From: an uncultured Chthonomonas sp.
GTDB lineage: Bacteria; Armatimonadota; Chthonomonadetes; Chthonomonadales; CAJBBX01
Length of the DNA: 41,634 nucleotides
Assembly (NCBI GenBank): GCA_903951425.1
Contig: CAJBBX010000097.1
Location: 1 to 41,634, forward strand
Reading direction: 5' to 3'
The notes below the pieces were generated by a model. That model was given only the letters and a program-made list of their open reading frames with translations. It searched no databases and was not told the DNA's origin. Position 1 is the first letter of the stretch. Every line of letters begins with the position of its first letter. Both the position numbers and the translations under genes were made by a program. Positions 17,863 to 25,650 of the stretch are shown here, piece by piece.

Positions 17863-18776
17863 GGCGTTGCGCAGCACTCGTCGTCCTCGTTGCCACCTGG
17901 CTGGCCTCCTCGGCCCTGGGACAACCGGCGCCGGCCATCCGCTGGCTCTCGGGTTCCGCCCCGCAGCGCCTGGGCAAGTCGCTTGCCGTGCGGGCCGGGC
18001 TGGAGCTACGCGCCGGCGACACGCTGATCGGCCCCGCCAGGTTTGAGGCGCCGGGCCGGTTCACCGGGCGGGTTGGCGCCGGCGCCAGGGCGTCCGCGCT
18101 ACCCGACAAGGGCGAGGCCGCCCCGGCGCTCCGCGTGACGGTCGGCACGGCGGTCCTTCGGGTGACTGCGGGGCGGCTGGTGGTCGCACTGCCGGGCCAT
18201 AGGCTCTCGGCCCAGGCGGCGGCGTTTTCCGTCACCGTCACCGGGACGGCGGCCCGTGTGACCTCCGCCGAGGGCAAGGTGGCTGTGGCCCTCGCGCAGG
18301 GCTCGGCCGCGCCCACAATGGTCGGCAGGGGCGAGACGCTGCTCCTGGAAGAGCCCGATGCGCTACCGTGGGCCGGGAGGGCAGCGACCGATTCCGAGTG
18401 GCGCGTGGCCGCCGGAGCCCAGGAGCCGCCCCCCGCCGAACGCATTGAGGCCGGCGCGGCCGGGATCCAGGCGAAGCCCGAGGTCCGTCCGCCGTCTGCT
18501 GCCGCGCCGTCCGACCCCGGTTCGAACGCCGAGGTCACCCGCATACGCAACGCCACCGGCATGGCCGTCACCAAGCACTTCGTACAGAGGCTGGGCGACC
18601 GGGACATCACCGCCAACGACGTGATCGACGTGGTGAAGCACGGGCAACTCTACTTCGATCCCTTGCATAACAACACGGTCCGATGGAAGGGCGGCATCTA
18701 CGTGGCCGTCGGCAATGACAATGTACTCATCACCGCGATCCGCGGCGATGTGAAGAAGAGGTGGGTGCGGCGATAG
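17859..18776 (+). CDS. Secreted FecR-like protein with a DUF4258-like C-terminal domain
   Basis: The product has 305 residues. The start at 17859 has GGAG with 6-base spacing. Residues 1-21 are a signal peptide (ALVVLVATWLASSALG). Residues about 28-165 are FecR-like: a beta-rich fold with GDTLIGPARFEAPG and GTAVLRVTAGRLVVALPG repeats and FSVTVTGTAARV, as in periplasmic ligand-binding FecR domains. A Pro/Ala-rich linker (about 185-222) leads to a compact tail (235-305): KHFVQRLGDRDITANDVIDVVKHG, then YVAVGNDNVLITAIRG. The tail resembles DUF4258, a small alpha/beta fold related to RelE/BrnT-like toxins and found at the ends of some polymorphic toxins; His240, Arg244 and the terminal KKRWVRR are candidate functional residues. 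The last 16 bases overlap the next gene. Toxin activity is inference; a surface-sensing role is the alternative. Confidence 0.75.
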   Translation: MRRCAALVVLVATWLASSALGQPAPAIRWLSGSAPQRLGKSLAVRAGLELRAGDTLIGPARFEAPGRFTGRVGAGARASALPDKGEAAPALRVTVGTAVLRVTAGRLVVALPGHRLSAQAAAFSVTVTGTAARVTSAEGKVAVALAQGSAAPTMVGRGETLLLEEPDALPWAGRAATDSEWRVAAGAQEPPPAERIEAGAAGIQAKPEVRPPSAAAPSDPGSNAEVTRIRNATGMAVTKHFVQRLGDRDITANDVIDVVKHGQLYFDPLHNNTVRWKGGIYVAVGNDNVLITAIRGDVKKRWVRR

Positions 18777-19063
18777 ACGGTTCAGCCGACCAGGTCGCCT
18801 GCGAGGCCGCCCTGGTGCATGCCCACGCGACCCGCAACCGCGCCGAGCTACTGGCCGGGGAGTTGTGCGGATGCTACCACTGCCTGCGCCTGTTCAGTCC
18901 CGAGGCCCTGGGCGAGGATGACTGGTGCGACGAGCGCGATGGCGAACCTACCGCGCTCTGCCCCTACTGCGGGGTCGACGCCGTCATCGGCTCCGGGTCA
19001 GGCATGGAGCTGACGGGCGAGGCGTTGGCCAGGCTGCATAGTGTCTGGTTCGCGCCTGTCTGA
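18761..19063 (+). CDS. Small Cys-rich zinc-ribbon-like protein, partner of the FecR-like gene
   Basis: The product has 100 residues, acidic and without a signal peptide, hence cytoplasmic. It starts at a GTG at 18761, overlapping the FecR-like gene by 16 bases, with AAGAAGAG upstream; a GTG at 18815 with GAGG at 8 bases is an alternative. Cysteines 36, 38, 41, 56, 67 and 70 (CGCYHC and CPYCGVDAVIG) suggest a metal-binding ribbon. The pattern CGC.HC..lFSP, then TALCPYCGvDaVIG, then a final VWF matches a widespread uncharacterised family usually labelled 'cytoplasmic protein'. I recall such genes beside toxin genes in some genomes, so an immunity role is possible; that is memory plus context, not proof. 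The overlap argues for co-translation with the FecR-like protein. Confidence 0.75.
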   Translation: MGAAIDGSADQVACEAALVHAHATRNRAELLAGELCGCYHCLRLFSPEALGEDDWCDERDGEPTALCPYCGVDAVIGSGSGMELTGEALARLHSVWFAPV

Positions 19064-19229
19064 GGGTGGATGCCTGCGCCGGGGTCGGCGCAAAAAAAGC
19101 CGGGGGTTACTCTAGCATCTCTGGAGGGCTGTCATCGGCGTTGTGGCCAACTGGCCCCCCGGCGACTACCATCCTACTACCCGACCATCAACGCAGCGTC
19201 AAATCAGCATCAAATCGGCCGGATCGAGC

Positions 19230-22200
19230 TCATTTCCTGTTCGGCTTGTGCGGTGCGGGCCGCCGGGACCGGAACTGGGGCCAGAGGCTCTCGGCAGCGG
19301 CGCGTTGCGTCTCGGGAGCCAGGCCGACCACTCCTCCGGCAGTGTCGATCTGCCGACCCGACAGCACCTCGGCCAGCGCGGCAAGCCGTGCCTGCGGCTC
19401 CGTGGCGCGGGTCAGGTCCCAGATGCGGACGCAGCCCCTGTTGCACGCGGCCAGCACATGGCGGCCGTCGTGCGAGAACTGGGCCGTGTGGACCTGGCCG
19501 GGCATCTGCAACGGCTGCGTGATCGGCTCTCCGGTTGCGGCATCCCAGACCCGTACGCTGCTGTCCACGCTGCCGGTCACCACCAGCCGGCCGTCGTGAC
19601 TGAACGCGATGTGGCGGATGGCGCCCTGGTGCTCGAGCGGTGGCGTCAGCGGAAGGCGGGTCGCCACGCCCCAGAGGTGCGCGGTACAAGGCCCCGACAT
19701 GTCCTGCTCGCCCGTAGCGACAGCGACCGCCTTGCCGTTGGGACTGAAGCAGGCGTGGCACACGGCACGGTCGTGCAGGATCGGCGGACCGACCTGCCTG
19801 GCCGTACGGGCGCTCCATACCCGCACGGACCTGTCGTTCGACGCGGTGAGCGCCAGGCGCCCATCGGCCGTTACGTCGATGGCATTCACGTCTCCGGCGT
19901 GCTGGAACGCGCCGATGCGCCTGCCGGTCGGCACGTCATAGAAGATCACACGATCGCTCTCATCGGCGATGATGGCCGTAAGCCCCAGCGGATCGAGGCA
20001 TACCGATGAGAACCCCGGCTGCGGTGGCTGGAAGATGCGCACGGGCCGTCCATCGGCGGTCTCGCACACAACTGCCCGCATGCTTGAGACGGCTGCCAGC
20101 CGGCGGCCGTCGCGGCTGAAGCAGATATCGGTCACCGGTGCGCCAAGCGGGACGGCAAAGGCGAGCGAGCGATCGGACGTGCGGTAGACGCGCGCGAAGC
20201 CGCCGCGACACGCCATGGCCACCAGCCGCCCATCGGGGCTGAAGTGGAGGTCTTCGGTCATGCCGCCCGGCGTGAGCCTTGCCTGGCCGTTTGGCCCGGC
20301 TGACGCCTTCGCCAGCCACGATCCGTACCCGTCACCGATGGCCACGCGATCGTCGGCCGGGCTGAAGGCAGCGCAGGTGGCGCGGCTGGAGAGGGTCCGC
20401 GAGGCGTCATCGGCCAGCCGCCAAAGCCAAGCCTGCCGCCGCGCGTCGCGTACCAGCAGGAGGTCGCCGCGATTGCTGAGCCTGACGCCCAAAGCGCCTG
20501 CAGCGGGACCCAGCGTGGGGGTCAGGGGCTCGCCAGTGACACGCCAGACGCGGGCCCCGGTCGACTGGGCCGCGGTGATGAGCCGCTCGCCGACCGCGTC
20601 GAAGATCGCCTCCGTCCCAGGTGATCCCAGCTCAATCGCGTGCCCGACCGCGCGTCCCGTGGCCGCGTCCCAGACCTGGGCATGGTGGTCCGTGCCGGTG
20701 GTGACGACCTGCCGGCCGTCCGGGCTGAACCGGATGCTGGAGCCGCCGCCCGTATGCTCCATGGCGGGGACGGCGGCGCGGTCGGTGCCCGGTAGCCAGA
20801 GCCCGGCGCCGGACAGGCCCTGGCCTGCGTTGTAGAACGGGCGGGATGCGGTGGCCAGCGTTGGTCCAATCGGGCTGACGGCTACGTCTCGCACATCACC
20901 GAGCACGGGCGTGACCACGACCTGCTTGGCGTTGGGCATGTGGAGCAGGTAGGCGACGCCGCTGGGCGCCGCGGCCGCCACGAGATCGCGGTCGGGACCC
21001 ATGGCCACGCGGCCGGGACCGGCGAAGAGCCTGTACATCAGCGGCACACTCCGGGCAGCCGACACGCTGAACAGGTGTACCATGCCGTCGAGGTTGAAGG
21101 TCGCTACCCGTGAGGAGTCGCTGGACCAGGCCAGTGAACAGGTCGCGGCGGCCAGCCCGAACCCATGTCCGAGCGTCGGCCGGGCGCCAAGCGTCACGAA
21201 CCGGAGCCGCCTGCCGCCGTAGACTGCCAATGTGCGGCTGTCGGGGCTGAAGGCAACGAACGAGGCGGTGGGAGCGTCGATGGTCATTGCCGGTGATGGG
21301 CGGTCGCCGCCAATAGCCCAGATGCGAACTTCACCGCCCCTGCTCACGGTGGCGGCCCAACGGCCGTCCGACGAGAGGTCGGCGCCGTCGATATCACACC
21401 AGAGGGCGCTGAGCGTCGGTGCGTGGGCAAGCACCGTGCCGTACCGGAGGCGGTCGGGACCGTCGGGTCGATCATCCATGCGGACCGCTTCTGCGACCCA
21501 GAGCAGAGCGCCATAGACGTCGCCCCGGTCCAACGCCGCCGATATGTTGGACCGTAGCAGGTGTAGCAACCGGGCGCGGCCCTCGAGCTCCCGCGCCGAT
21601 GCCGCCGACCGGAGCTGCTTGGCTTGCCAGACAGACCGCTCCAAGGAGCGCACCGCCTCCCCGCGTTCCGATGCGGTGCGGCGCAGGTCCACAGCGAGGA
21701 GCGACATCTCCCGCTGCTGCTGCATGGCCTCCTCGGTCAGCCGCTGCGACCGACGCGCCATGGCATAGGAGGTGAGCGCCCATGCCGTCAGGGCCAGCAG
21801 GACCGCGGCCGCCGCGGCCGCGGTGCGCACGACGCCGCGGCGGTACGCGCTGCGTAGCCGTTGCAGCTCGGCGCCCGGCATGCTTCGTCTGATCCAGCCG
21901 GCGTCGAAAATGCGCCGGTAGATCCTGTTCCGCACGCGGAGCCGGCCGCCCGAGCGGCGCACAAGGCCCGAGATGAGCAGCAGGGCGATCAGGGGGTCAC
22001 GCTCGTCCTCCGCGACCCGAACTCCTGCCAGCACCTGCCCGTAGAGGGCCAGCAGGTCGGCGGTGTCGGTCCGGTCGCGCAGCAAGCGCTGATGCACGAA
22101 GGAGAGGTTCGGGTCGGCCTCGCCGGCCCTATCGCGCAGGAAGAGGCTGCGGCAAGCCTGATCCACCGTGCGGCGGACGCTTCCGTGCGGCGAGCCCGCA

Positions 22201-22991
22201 ACCGCCTTGCAGAGCCGCTGCGTCAGGTAGGGATGGCCGCCGGTCCAGTGCATCACCCGGTCGAGCAGGCTACTCGCTTCGCGGATGCCGTGTCGCCCAT
22301 CCCGCCCCGCAAGGCCTGCGGCGAGGCTCTGGGCTTCTTCCCGAGTGAAATCGCCCAGCTCGATGCGGCGCCCGACGTTGAACGGCGTCACCCTAGGGTC
22401 GCCGATGAGGTCGCCCGGCGACGCGGCGCCCAGCAGGCAGAAGGTGACGCGGGTGGCCGCGGGGTCGGTGGCCCGGCGGTCGTGCATCTCGCGTATGGCG
22501 GCCAGGAACTCGTCCGCCGAGAAGGGCAGGCTCTGCACGACGTCGATCTCGTCGATGAAGAGGACCAGCGGGTGCATGGCGGCAGCCTGGCGGATGGCGG
22601 CCATGAACCGCTGCACCGGGCCGAGGCCCGCGCCTGCGTCCCAACGACGCTCGACCTCGTCCTCCAGGCCCAACTGCTCGCCCACCACGTCGAGCATGCC
22701 GAAGCACCACTGCTCCACGGTGAGGTTGCGGCCGATGGCGGTCAAGTCGAGCACCGCCACGCGAAGCCCCTCCTGCTTCAGGCGCGTGGCCGTGCGGACC
22801 TTGAGTGAGCTCTTCCCCATCTGGCGCGGGGTCAGCACATAGCAGAGCTCGCCGCGCAGCAGGGCTTCGTAGAGTTCCGTGTCGGCGCGCCGCACAACGT
22901 ACGAAGGCGCGTGCGGGCCCAGGCTTCCCCCGGCCTCGAAAAACAGGGCGCCGCCTGCCTCAGCCGCCGAGTTGCGCGATGTAGCCGGCAT
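19230..22991 (-). CDS. AAA-like NTPase fused to membrane segment and about 16 WD40 repeats
   Basis: The product has 1253 residues. Residues 30-365 match the AAA_35-type 'AAA-like domain': SYVVRRADTELYEAL, Walker A TPRQMGKSS at 54-62, Walker B LVLFIDEID at 142-150, and FNVGRRIELGDFT with GGHPYLTQRLC. A transmembrane helix spans about 387-410, then a coiled-coil-like helix to about 480. From about 525 to 1215 some 16 WD40-type blades are visible (FSPDGRQVVTTGTDHHAQVWDAATG-like units), enough for two propellers. This is a STAND-like architecture: a propeller sensor, probably facing away from the NTPase across the membrane or at its surface. The start lies 32 bases inside the upstream regulator gene. 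Partners and output are unknown; signalling or a conflict-sensor role is inferred. Confidence 0.85.
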   Translation of the reverse strand: MPATSRNSAAEAGGALFFEAGGSLGPHAPSYVVRRADTELYEALLRGELCYVLTPRQMGKSSLKVRTATRLKQEGLRVAVLDLTAIGRNLTVEQWCFGMLDVVGEQLGLEDEVERRWDAGAGLGPVQRFMAAIRQAAAMHPLVLFIDEIDVVQSLPFSADEFLAAIREMHDRRATDPAATRVTFCLLGAASPGDLIGDPRVTPFNVGRRIELGDFTREEAQSLAAGLAGRDGRHGIREASSLLDRVMHWTGGHPYLTQRLCKAVAGSPHGSVRRTVDQACRSLFLRDRAGEADPNLSFVHQRLLRDRTDTADLLALYGQVLAGVRVAEDERDPLIALLLISGLVRRSGGRLRVRNRIYRRIFDAGWIRRSMPGAELQRLRSAYRRGVVRTAAAAAAVLLALTAWALTSYAMARRSQRLTEEAMQQQREMSLLAVDLRRTASERGEAVRSLERSVWQAKQLRSAASARELEGRARLLHLLRSNISAALDRGDVYGALLWVAEAVRMDDRPDGPDRLRYGTVLAHAPTLSALWCDIDGADLSSDGRWAATVSRGGEVRIWAIGGDRPSPAMTIDAPTASFVAFSPDSRTLAVYGGRRLRFVTLGARPTLGHGFGLAAATCSLAWSSDSSRVATFNLDGMVHLFSVSAARSVPLMYRLFAGPGRVAMGPDRDLVAAAAPSGVAYLLHMPNAKQVVVTPVLGDVRDVAVSPIGPTLATASRPFYNAGQGLSGAGLWLPGTDRAAVPAMEHTGGGSSIRFSPDGRQVVTTGTDHHAQVWDAATGRAVGHAIELGSPGTEAIFDAVGERLITAAQSTGARVWRVTGEPLTPTLGPAAGALGVRLSNRGDLLLVRDARRQAWLWRLADDASRTLSSRATCAAFSPADDRVAIGDGYGSWLAKASAGPNGQARLTPGGMTEDLHFSPDGRLVAMACRGGFARVYRTSDRSLAFAVPLGAPVTDICFSRDGRRLAAVSSMRAVVCETADGRPVRIFQPPQPGFSSVCLDPLGLTAIIADESDRVIFYDVPTGRRIGAFQHAGDVNAIDVTADGRLALTASNDRSVRVWSARTARQVGPPILHDRAVCHACFSPNGKAVAVATGEQDMSGPCTAHLWGVATRLPLTPPLEHQGAIRHIAFSHDGRLVVTGSVDSSVRVWDAATGEPITQPLQMPGQVHTAQFSHDGRHVLAACNRGCVRIWDLTRATEPQARLAALAEVLSGRQIDTAGGVVGLAPETQRAAAESLWPQFRSRRPAPHKPNRK

Positions 22992-24801
22992 ACAGGCCGC
23001 ACCTGAGGCTTACAGACGTCGCTGACTCGCCGGTGACGATGCCGGCGCTGCGCAGCCGGTAGAAGCTGTCGCGGTCCGTCGCCGTGGCGCCCTCGGCGAT
23101 GCGCTGCACACATGCGAGCAGGCTACCGTCTCGCGCCAGGAGGGATCCGATGCGCCGGAGGTGGTCTCCATACGGGCCATGCTCAAGCAGCGCCTCGCGC
23201 TCGAGCGCGTCGAGGCTGGAGCCATGGACCGTCAGCTGGTAGAGGCCCTGTCGCACCAGGAAGGGGTGGCCGCCCAGAAGCGTCGCGAAGCGCTTTCGGT
23301 CCTCGGCGGTGCGTAGCGGCGAGCCGTGCCGCACGTTCAGGTCGTCGACCTCGGCCTGTGTGAAGTCGCGCAGGGCCACCTGCGTGCCCACGTTGAATGG
23401 CGATTGGTTCAGGTCGGTGATGAGCATGTGCGCTTCAGTCGAATAGGCGATCACCACGGTGAGAGCCGCCCACTGGCCGGCCGGGTCCAGCGCCCGCTCG
23501 TCGTTCCACGAGCGGAGCAGGCTGAACAGGTCATCGGCGCACGGGGCGCCGAAGAGGCGGTCCACCTCGTCGAGGCCCCAGACCAGGTGGTTTCCCGCGC
23601 TCGGCAGTACAGTGCGCCGGAAGTAGCGGCGCAGGTTCGGGCTGGCTCCCCTGCGGGCGTCCCAGACATCGTCGGGGGCATCGGGCAGCTCCAACTGCTC
23701 GTGCAGTTCCCGTGCGAGGGCTAAGAAGAGATCGTTGCTCGATTGCAGGATCGAGCGGTCCAGCATCTGGAGTTGTGCGGAGGCAACACCCGTGCCCCGG
23801 TCGCGGGCGCCCTGCAGTCCCCGTGCCAGCAACGAGGTCTTGCCGACCTGCCTCGCCCCGCGCAGCAGCACGATGCTGTCGCCCCGCTCGATGGCGTCGT
23901 GGAATATCTGGTCGGCGGGCCGGACCACGTAGTAGCGCGACGCAAGCGGCACTGCGCCACGCGGCGGCTCCGGCGATCCGAGGGGATCCGCTGCGCGGGG
24001 CTTGGGCGACTTCCGCGCCCCATGCGCGGTGACCCGGCCGCCCTGCGGCGCGGCGCGGGAGATCGCCTGGAGGTGGCGCGCGTCCTCGGAGAGGGGTACG
24101 CCCAGCTCCCCGGAAATGCGCCTCTCCATCTCGGCGCATAGGCGGGCGGCCCGATCATGCCGGCCCATGGCAAGGTGGAGCGATGCTGCGTGGCGGTAGG
24201 GCGCCTCGCGGAAGGGGTCCTCCGCCACCAGCCGTAGCGCATGCTCCAGCGCGAACTCAGGCCGGCCGCACCGGCTCGCCATGACCACCAGGCGTTCCAA
24301 GGCATCGAGGAACCGCTCGCGGTGGCGGTGCTGCTCCTCGATGGCCCACTCGTCGTAGAAGCCGGGCAGCATCTCGCCGCGGTAGAGGCCGACGGCCTCG
24401 ACCAGCCGCTGCATCGTGGCGTCGGCGTCCGACGCGGCCGATGCGGCGGCGAGGGCGTCGTCGAAACCCGCGGCGTCGGAGGTAACCACGCCGTCGGCGG
24501 CGGAGACTGCCATGCGGTTGGCCCGGAGGACCGCCCCCTCGGGCAGGTGGTGCCGCACCTCCACCTCGTGCCGAATGAAGGTGAGGGCCATGCTCAGGCT
24601 ATGGCGGCTGTCGTCAGACTCCGGCCAGAGCAGGTCGGCCAGGGCCTCGCGGGGCTTCCAGCGGCCTGGCTTCAAGGCCAGGTAGGCGAACAGGCTGGCG
24701 GCCTTGCGCGTGCGGAAGCGCTCCACCGGGGAGCCGAGGATCCGTACCTCGAACTGCCCGAAGAAGCGGACCTCGCACTGGGTAGCCGTTGCGCTGGGCA
24801 A
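22960..24801 (-). CDS. BTAD-family regulator fused to an AAA-like NTPase domain
   Basis: The product has 613 residues. Residues 10-95 form a SARP-type winged helix (VRFFGQFEVRI, RTRKAASLFAYLAL, ALADLLWPESD) and 105-250 the BTAD helical repeats (YRGEMLPGFYDEW). A linker of about 35 residues leads to an AAA-like domain: Walker A RGARQVGKTS at 314-323, Walker B LVWGLDEVD at 406-414, then SPFNVGTQVALRDFTQ and GGHPFLVRQGLYQL. The same FNVG/DFT and GGHP motifs occur in the AAA-WD40 protein encoded next, so the two NTPase domains are homologous. It starts at a TTG (24801), 19 bases after the DUF1080 gene; the frame offers no better start and the ribosome site is weak. It probably regulates transcription in response to its AAA-WD40 partner, an inference from domain match and gene overlap. 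Confidence 0.85.
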   Translation of the reverse strand: MPSATATQCEVRFFGQFEVRILGSPVERFRTRKAASLFAYLALKPGRWKPREALADLLWPESDDSRHSLSMALTFIRHEVEVRHHLPEGAVLRANRMAVSAADGVVTSDAAGFDDALAAASAASDADATMQRLVEAVGLYRGEMLPGFYDEWAIEEQHRHRERFLDALERLVVMASRCGRPEFALEHALRLVAEDPFREAPYRHAASLHLAMGRHDRAARLCAEMERRISGELGVPLSEDARHLQAISRAAPQGGRVTAHGARKSPKPRAADPLGSPEPPRGAVPLASRYYVVRPADQIFHDAIERGDSIVLLRGARQVGKTSLLARGLQGARDRGTGVASAQLQMLDRSILQSSNDLFLALARELHEQLELPDAPDDVWDARRGASPNLRRYFRRTVLPSAGNHLVWGLDEVDRLFGAPCADDLFSLLRSWNDERALDPAGQWAALTVVIAYSTEAHMLITDLNQSPFNVGTQVALRDFTQAEVDDLNVRHGSPLRTAEDRKRFATLLGGHPFLVRQGLYQLTVHGSSLDALEREALLEHGPYGDHLRRIGSLLARDGSLLACVQRIAEGATATDRDSFYRLRSAGIVTGESATSVSLRCGLYAGYIAQLGG

Positions 24802-24820
24802 GGTGGCCGCCGTTGTGCGC

Positions 24821-25573
24821 CTACCCGCCCAATCGGCGGAGGCGGAGCGCCCGGTAGGCGCCGATAGTCTGGAATGTCGCCAGCCCCAGCGGCGTCGAGC
24901 GGTAGATTTCGCCGTGGCGCAGGCTGATCTTCTTGCCGGAGATGTCGGCGTCGACGACGGCCTTGCCGTCGATCCACGCCTGGATCTTGCCCGGCGTCAC
25001 GCGAAGGCGTACGGCGTACCAGCGGCCCGCCGTGAAGCCCATGTACTTGGTGGTCTCGTTCTGCGAGGCGTCCATTCCGTCGATACTGGAAACGCCCACC
25101 ACACCGCCGCCCCAGCCGCCCAGGATGAGGCTGGCGTGCGACTCGGCGACTGGGAAGGTGAGGCCGCAGGCGAAGTCGCTGCCCTCCACCTTCATCACCT
25201 CGAGGCTGATCTCATAGCCGACCTTCGGTGGCGGGGCCCCGGTCCAGGTGATGCCGCTCAGCGTATCGCCTGCCTCCACCACGATGGCTGCGCCGCTACC
25301 GCGGAAGTCGGGCTCCACGCGCACCTGGCCACCTCCCGCGAACTCTGTGCGGGTCCAGCCGGCGAGGGTCTTGCCGTCGAAGAGCTCCTGCCAGTTGGCG
25401 GCCTCGGCGGCCCGCGCCTGGCGCGCCTGCATGGCGTCGACCAGCTTTACGATCTGGTCCAGCTTCTCCTGCGCCCGGGCGACGCCGGCGCTGAAGTCCT
25501 GCGCCCCGACAGGCGCGCAGACCGCCGGCGCGAGCAACAAAACCGCCAGGAACCTGTTCATCGCAGCCATCAT
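24821..25573 (-). CDS. Secreted DUF1080 (3-keto-disaccharide hydrolase-like) protein
   Basis: The product has 250 residues. GGAGG lies just before three candidate ATGs (25573, 25570, 25561); 25570 has the best spacing. A signal peptide ends near GAQ-DF. A short helical stretch (VARAQEKLDQIVKLVDAMQARQ, about 30-52) may be a coiled coil. The remaining part is a concanavalin-like beta-sandwich of the DUF1080 family: WQELFDGKTLAGW at its start, then RWYAVRLRVTPGKIQAWIDGKAVVDADISG. Family members occur in polysaccharide-degrading bacteria; some act on 3-keto-glycosides, many are uncharacterised. The gene heads a tight minus-strand group with the BTAD-AAA and AAA-WD40 genes, an unusual pairing of a sugar-related protein with signalling NTPases. 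Confidence 0.82.
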   Translation of the reverse strand: MMAAMNRFLAVLLLAPAVCAPVGAQDFSAGVARAQEKLDQIVKLVDAMQARQARAAEAANWQELFDGKTLAGWTRTEFAGGGQVRVEPDFRGSGAAIVVEAGDTLSGITWTGAPPPKVGYEISLEVMKVEGSDFACGLTFPVAESHASLILGGWGGGVVGVSSIDGMDASQNETTKYMGFTAGRWYAVRLRVTPGKIQAWIDGKAVVDADISGKKISLRHGEIYRSTPLGLATFQTIGAYRALRLRRLGG

Positions 25574-25606
25574 TCACCTCCGGCGCCCTCTGGGCACGGC
25601 AGAGTC

Positions 25607-25612
25607 AGTATA
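25607..25612 (-). promoter_or_regulatory. Possible -10 element for the DUF1080/BTAD-AAA/WD40 group
   Basis: TATACT on the minus strand lies 34 bp upstream of the DUF1080 start and downstream of the hairpin after the previous gene. It is identical to the -10 of the strong promoter at 36510-36539. No good -35 hexamer is visible at 17 or 18 bases, so the call is weak. Confidence 0.35.
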
Positions 25613-25628
25613 GTGCAGGAGGCCGTCC

Positions 25629-25644
25629 CGCCGTGCGTACGGCG
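25629..25644 (-). terminator. Short hairpin after the 1318-residue glycosidase gene
   Basis: CGCCGT-GCGT-ACGGCG is a perfect 6-bp stem with a 4-nt loop, 6 bases beyond the stop codon at 25651. There is no U-tract. It may be a weak terminator. Confidence 0.4.
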
Positions 25645-25650
25645 CCTTCA

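Noticed and set aside
19075-19098. Hairpin TGCGCC-GGGGTC-GGCGCA followed by seven A, between convergent genes
   Set aside because: A terminator needs a T-run after the stem on the coding strand. Here the run is A on the plus strand and precedes the stem on the minus strand; the stem is only 6 bp.
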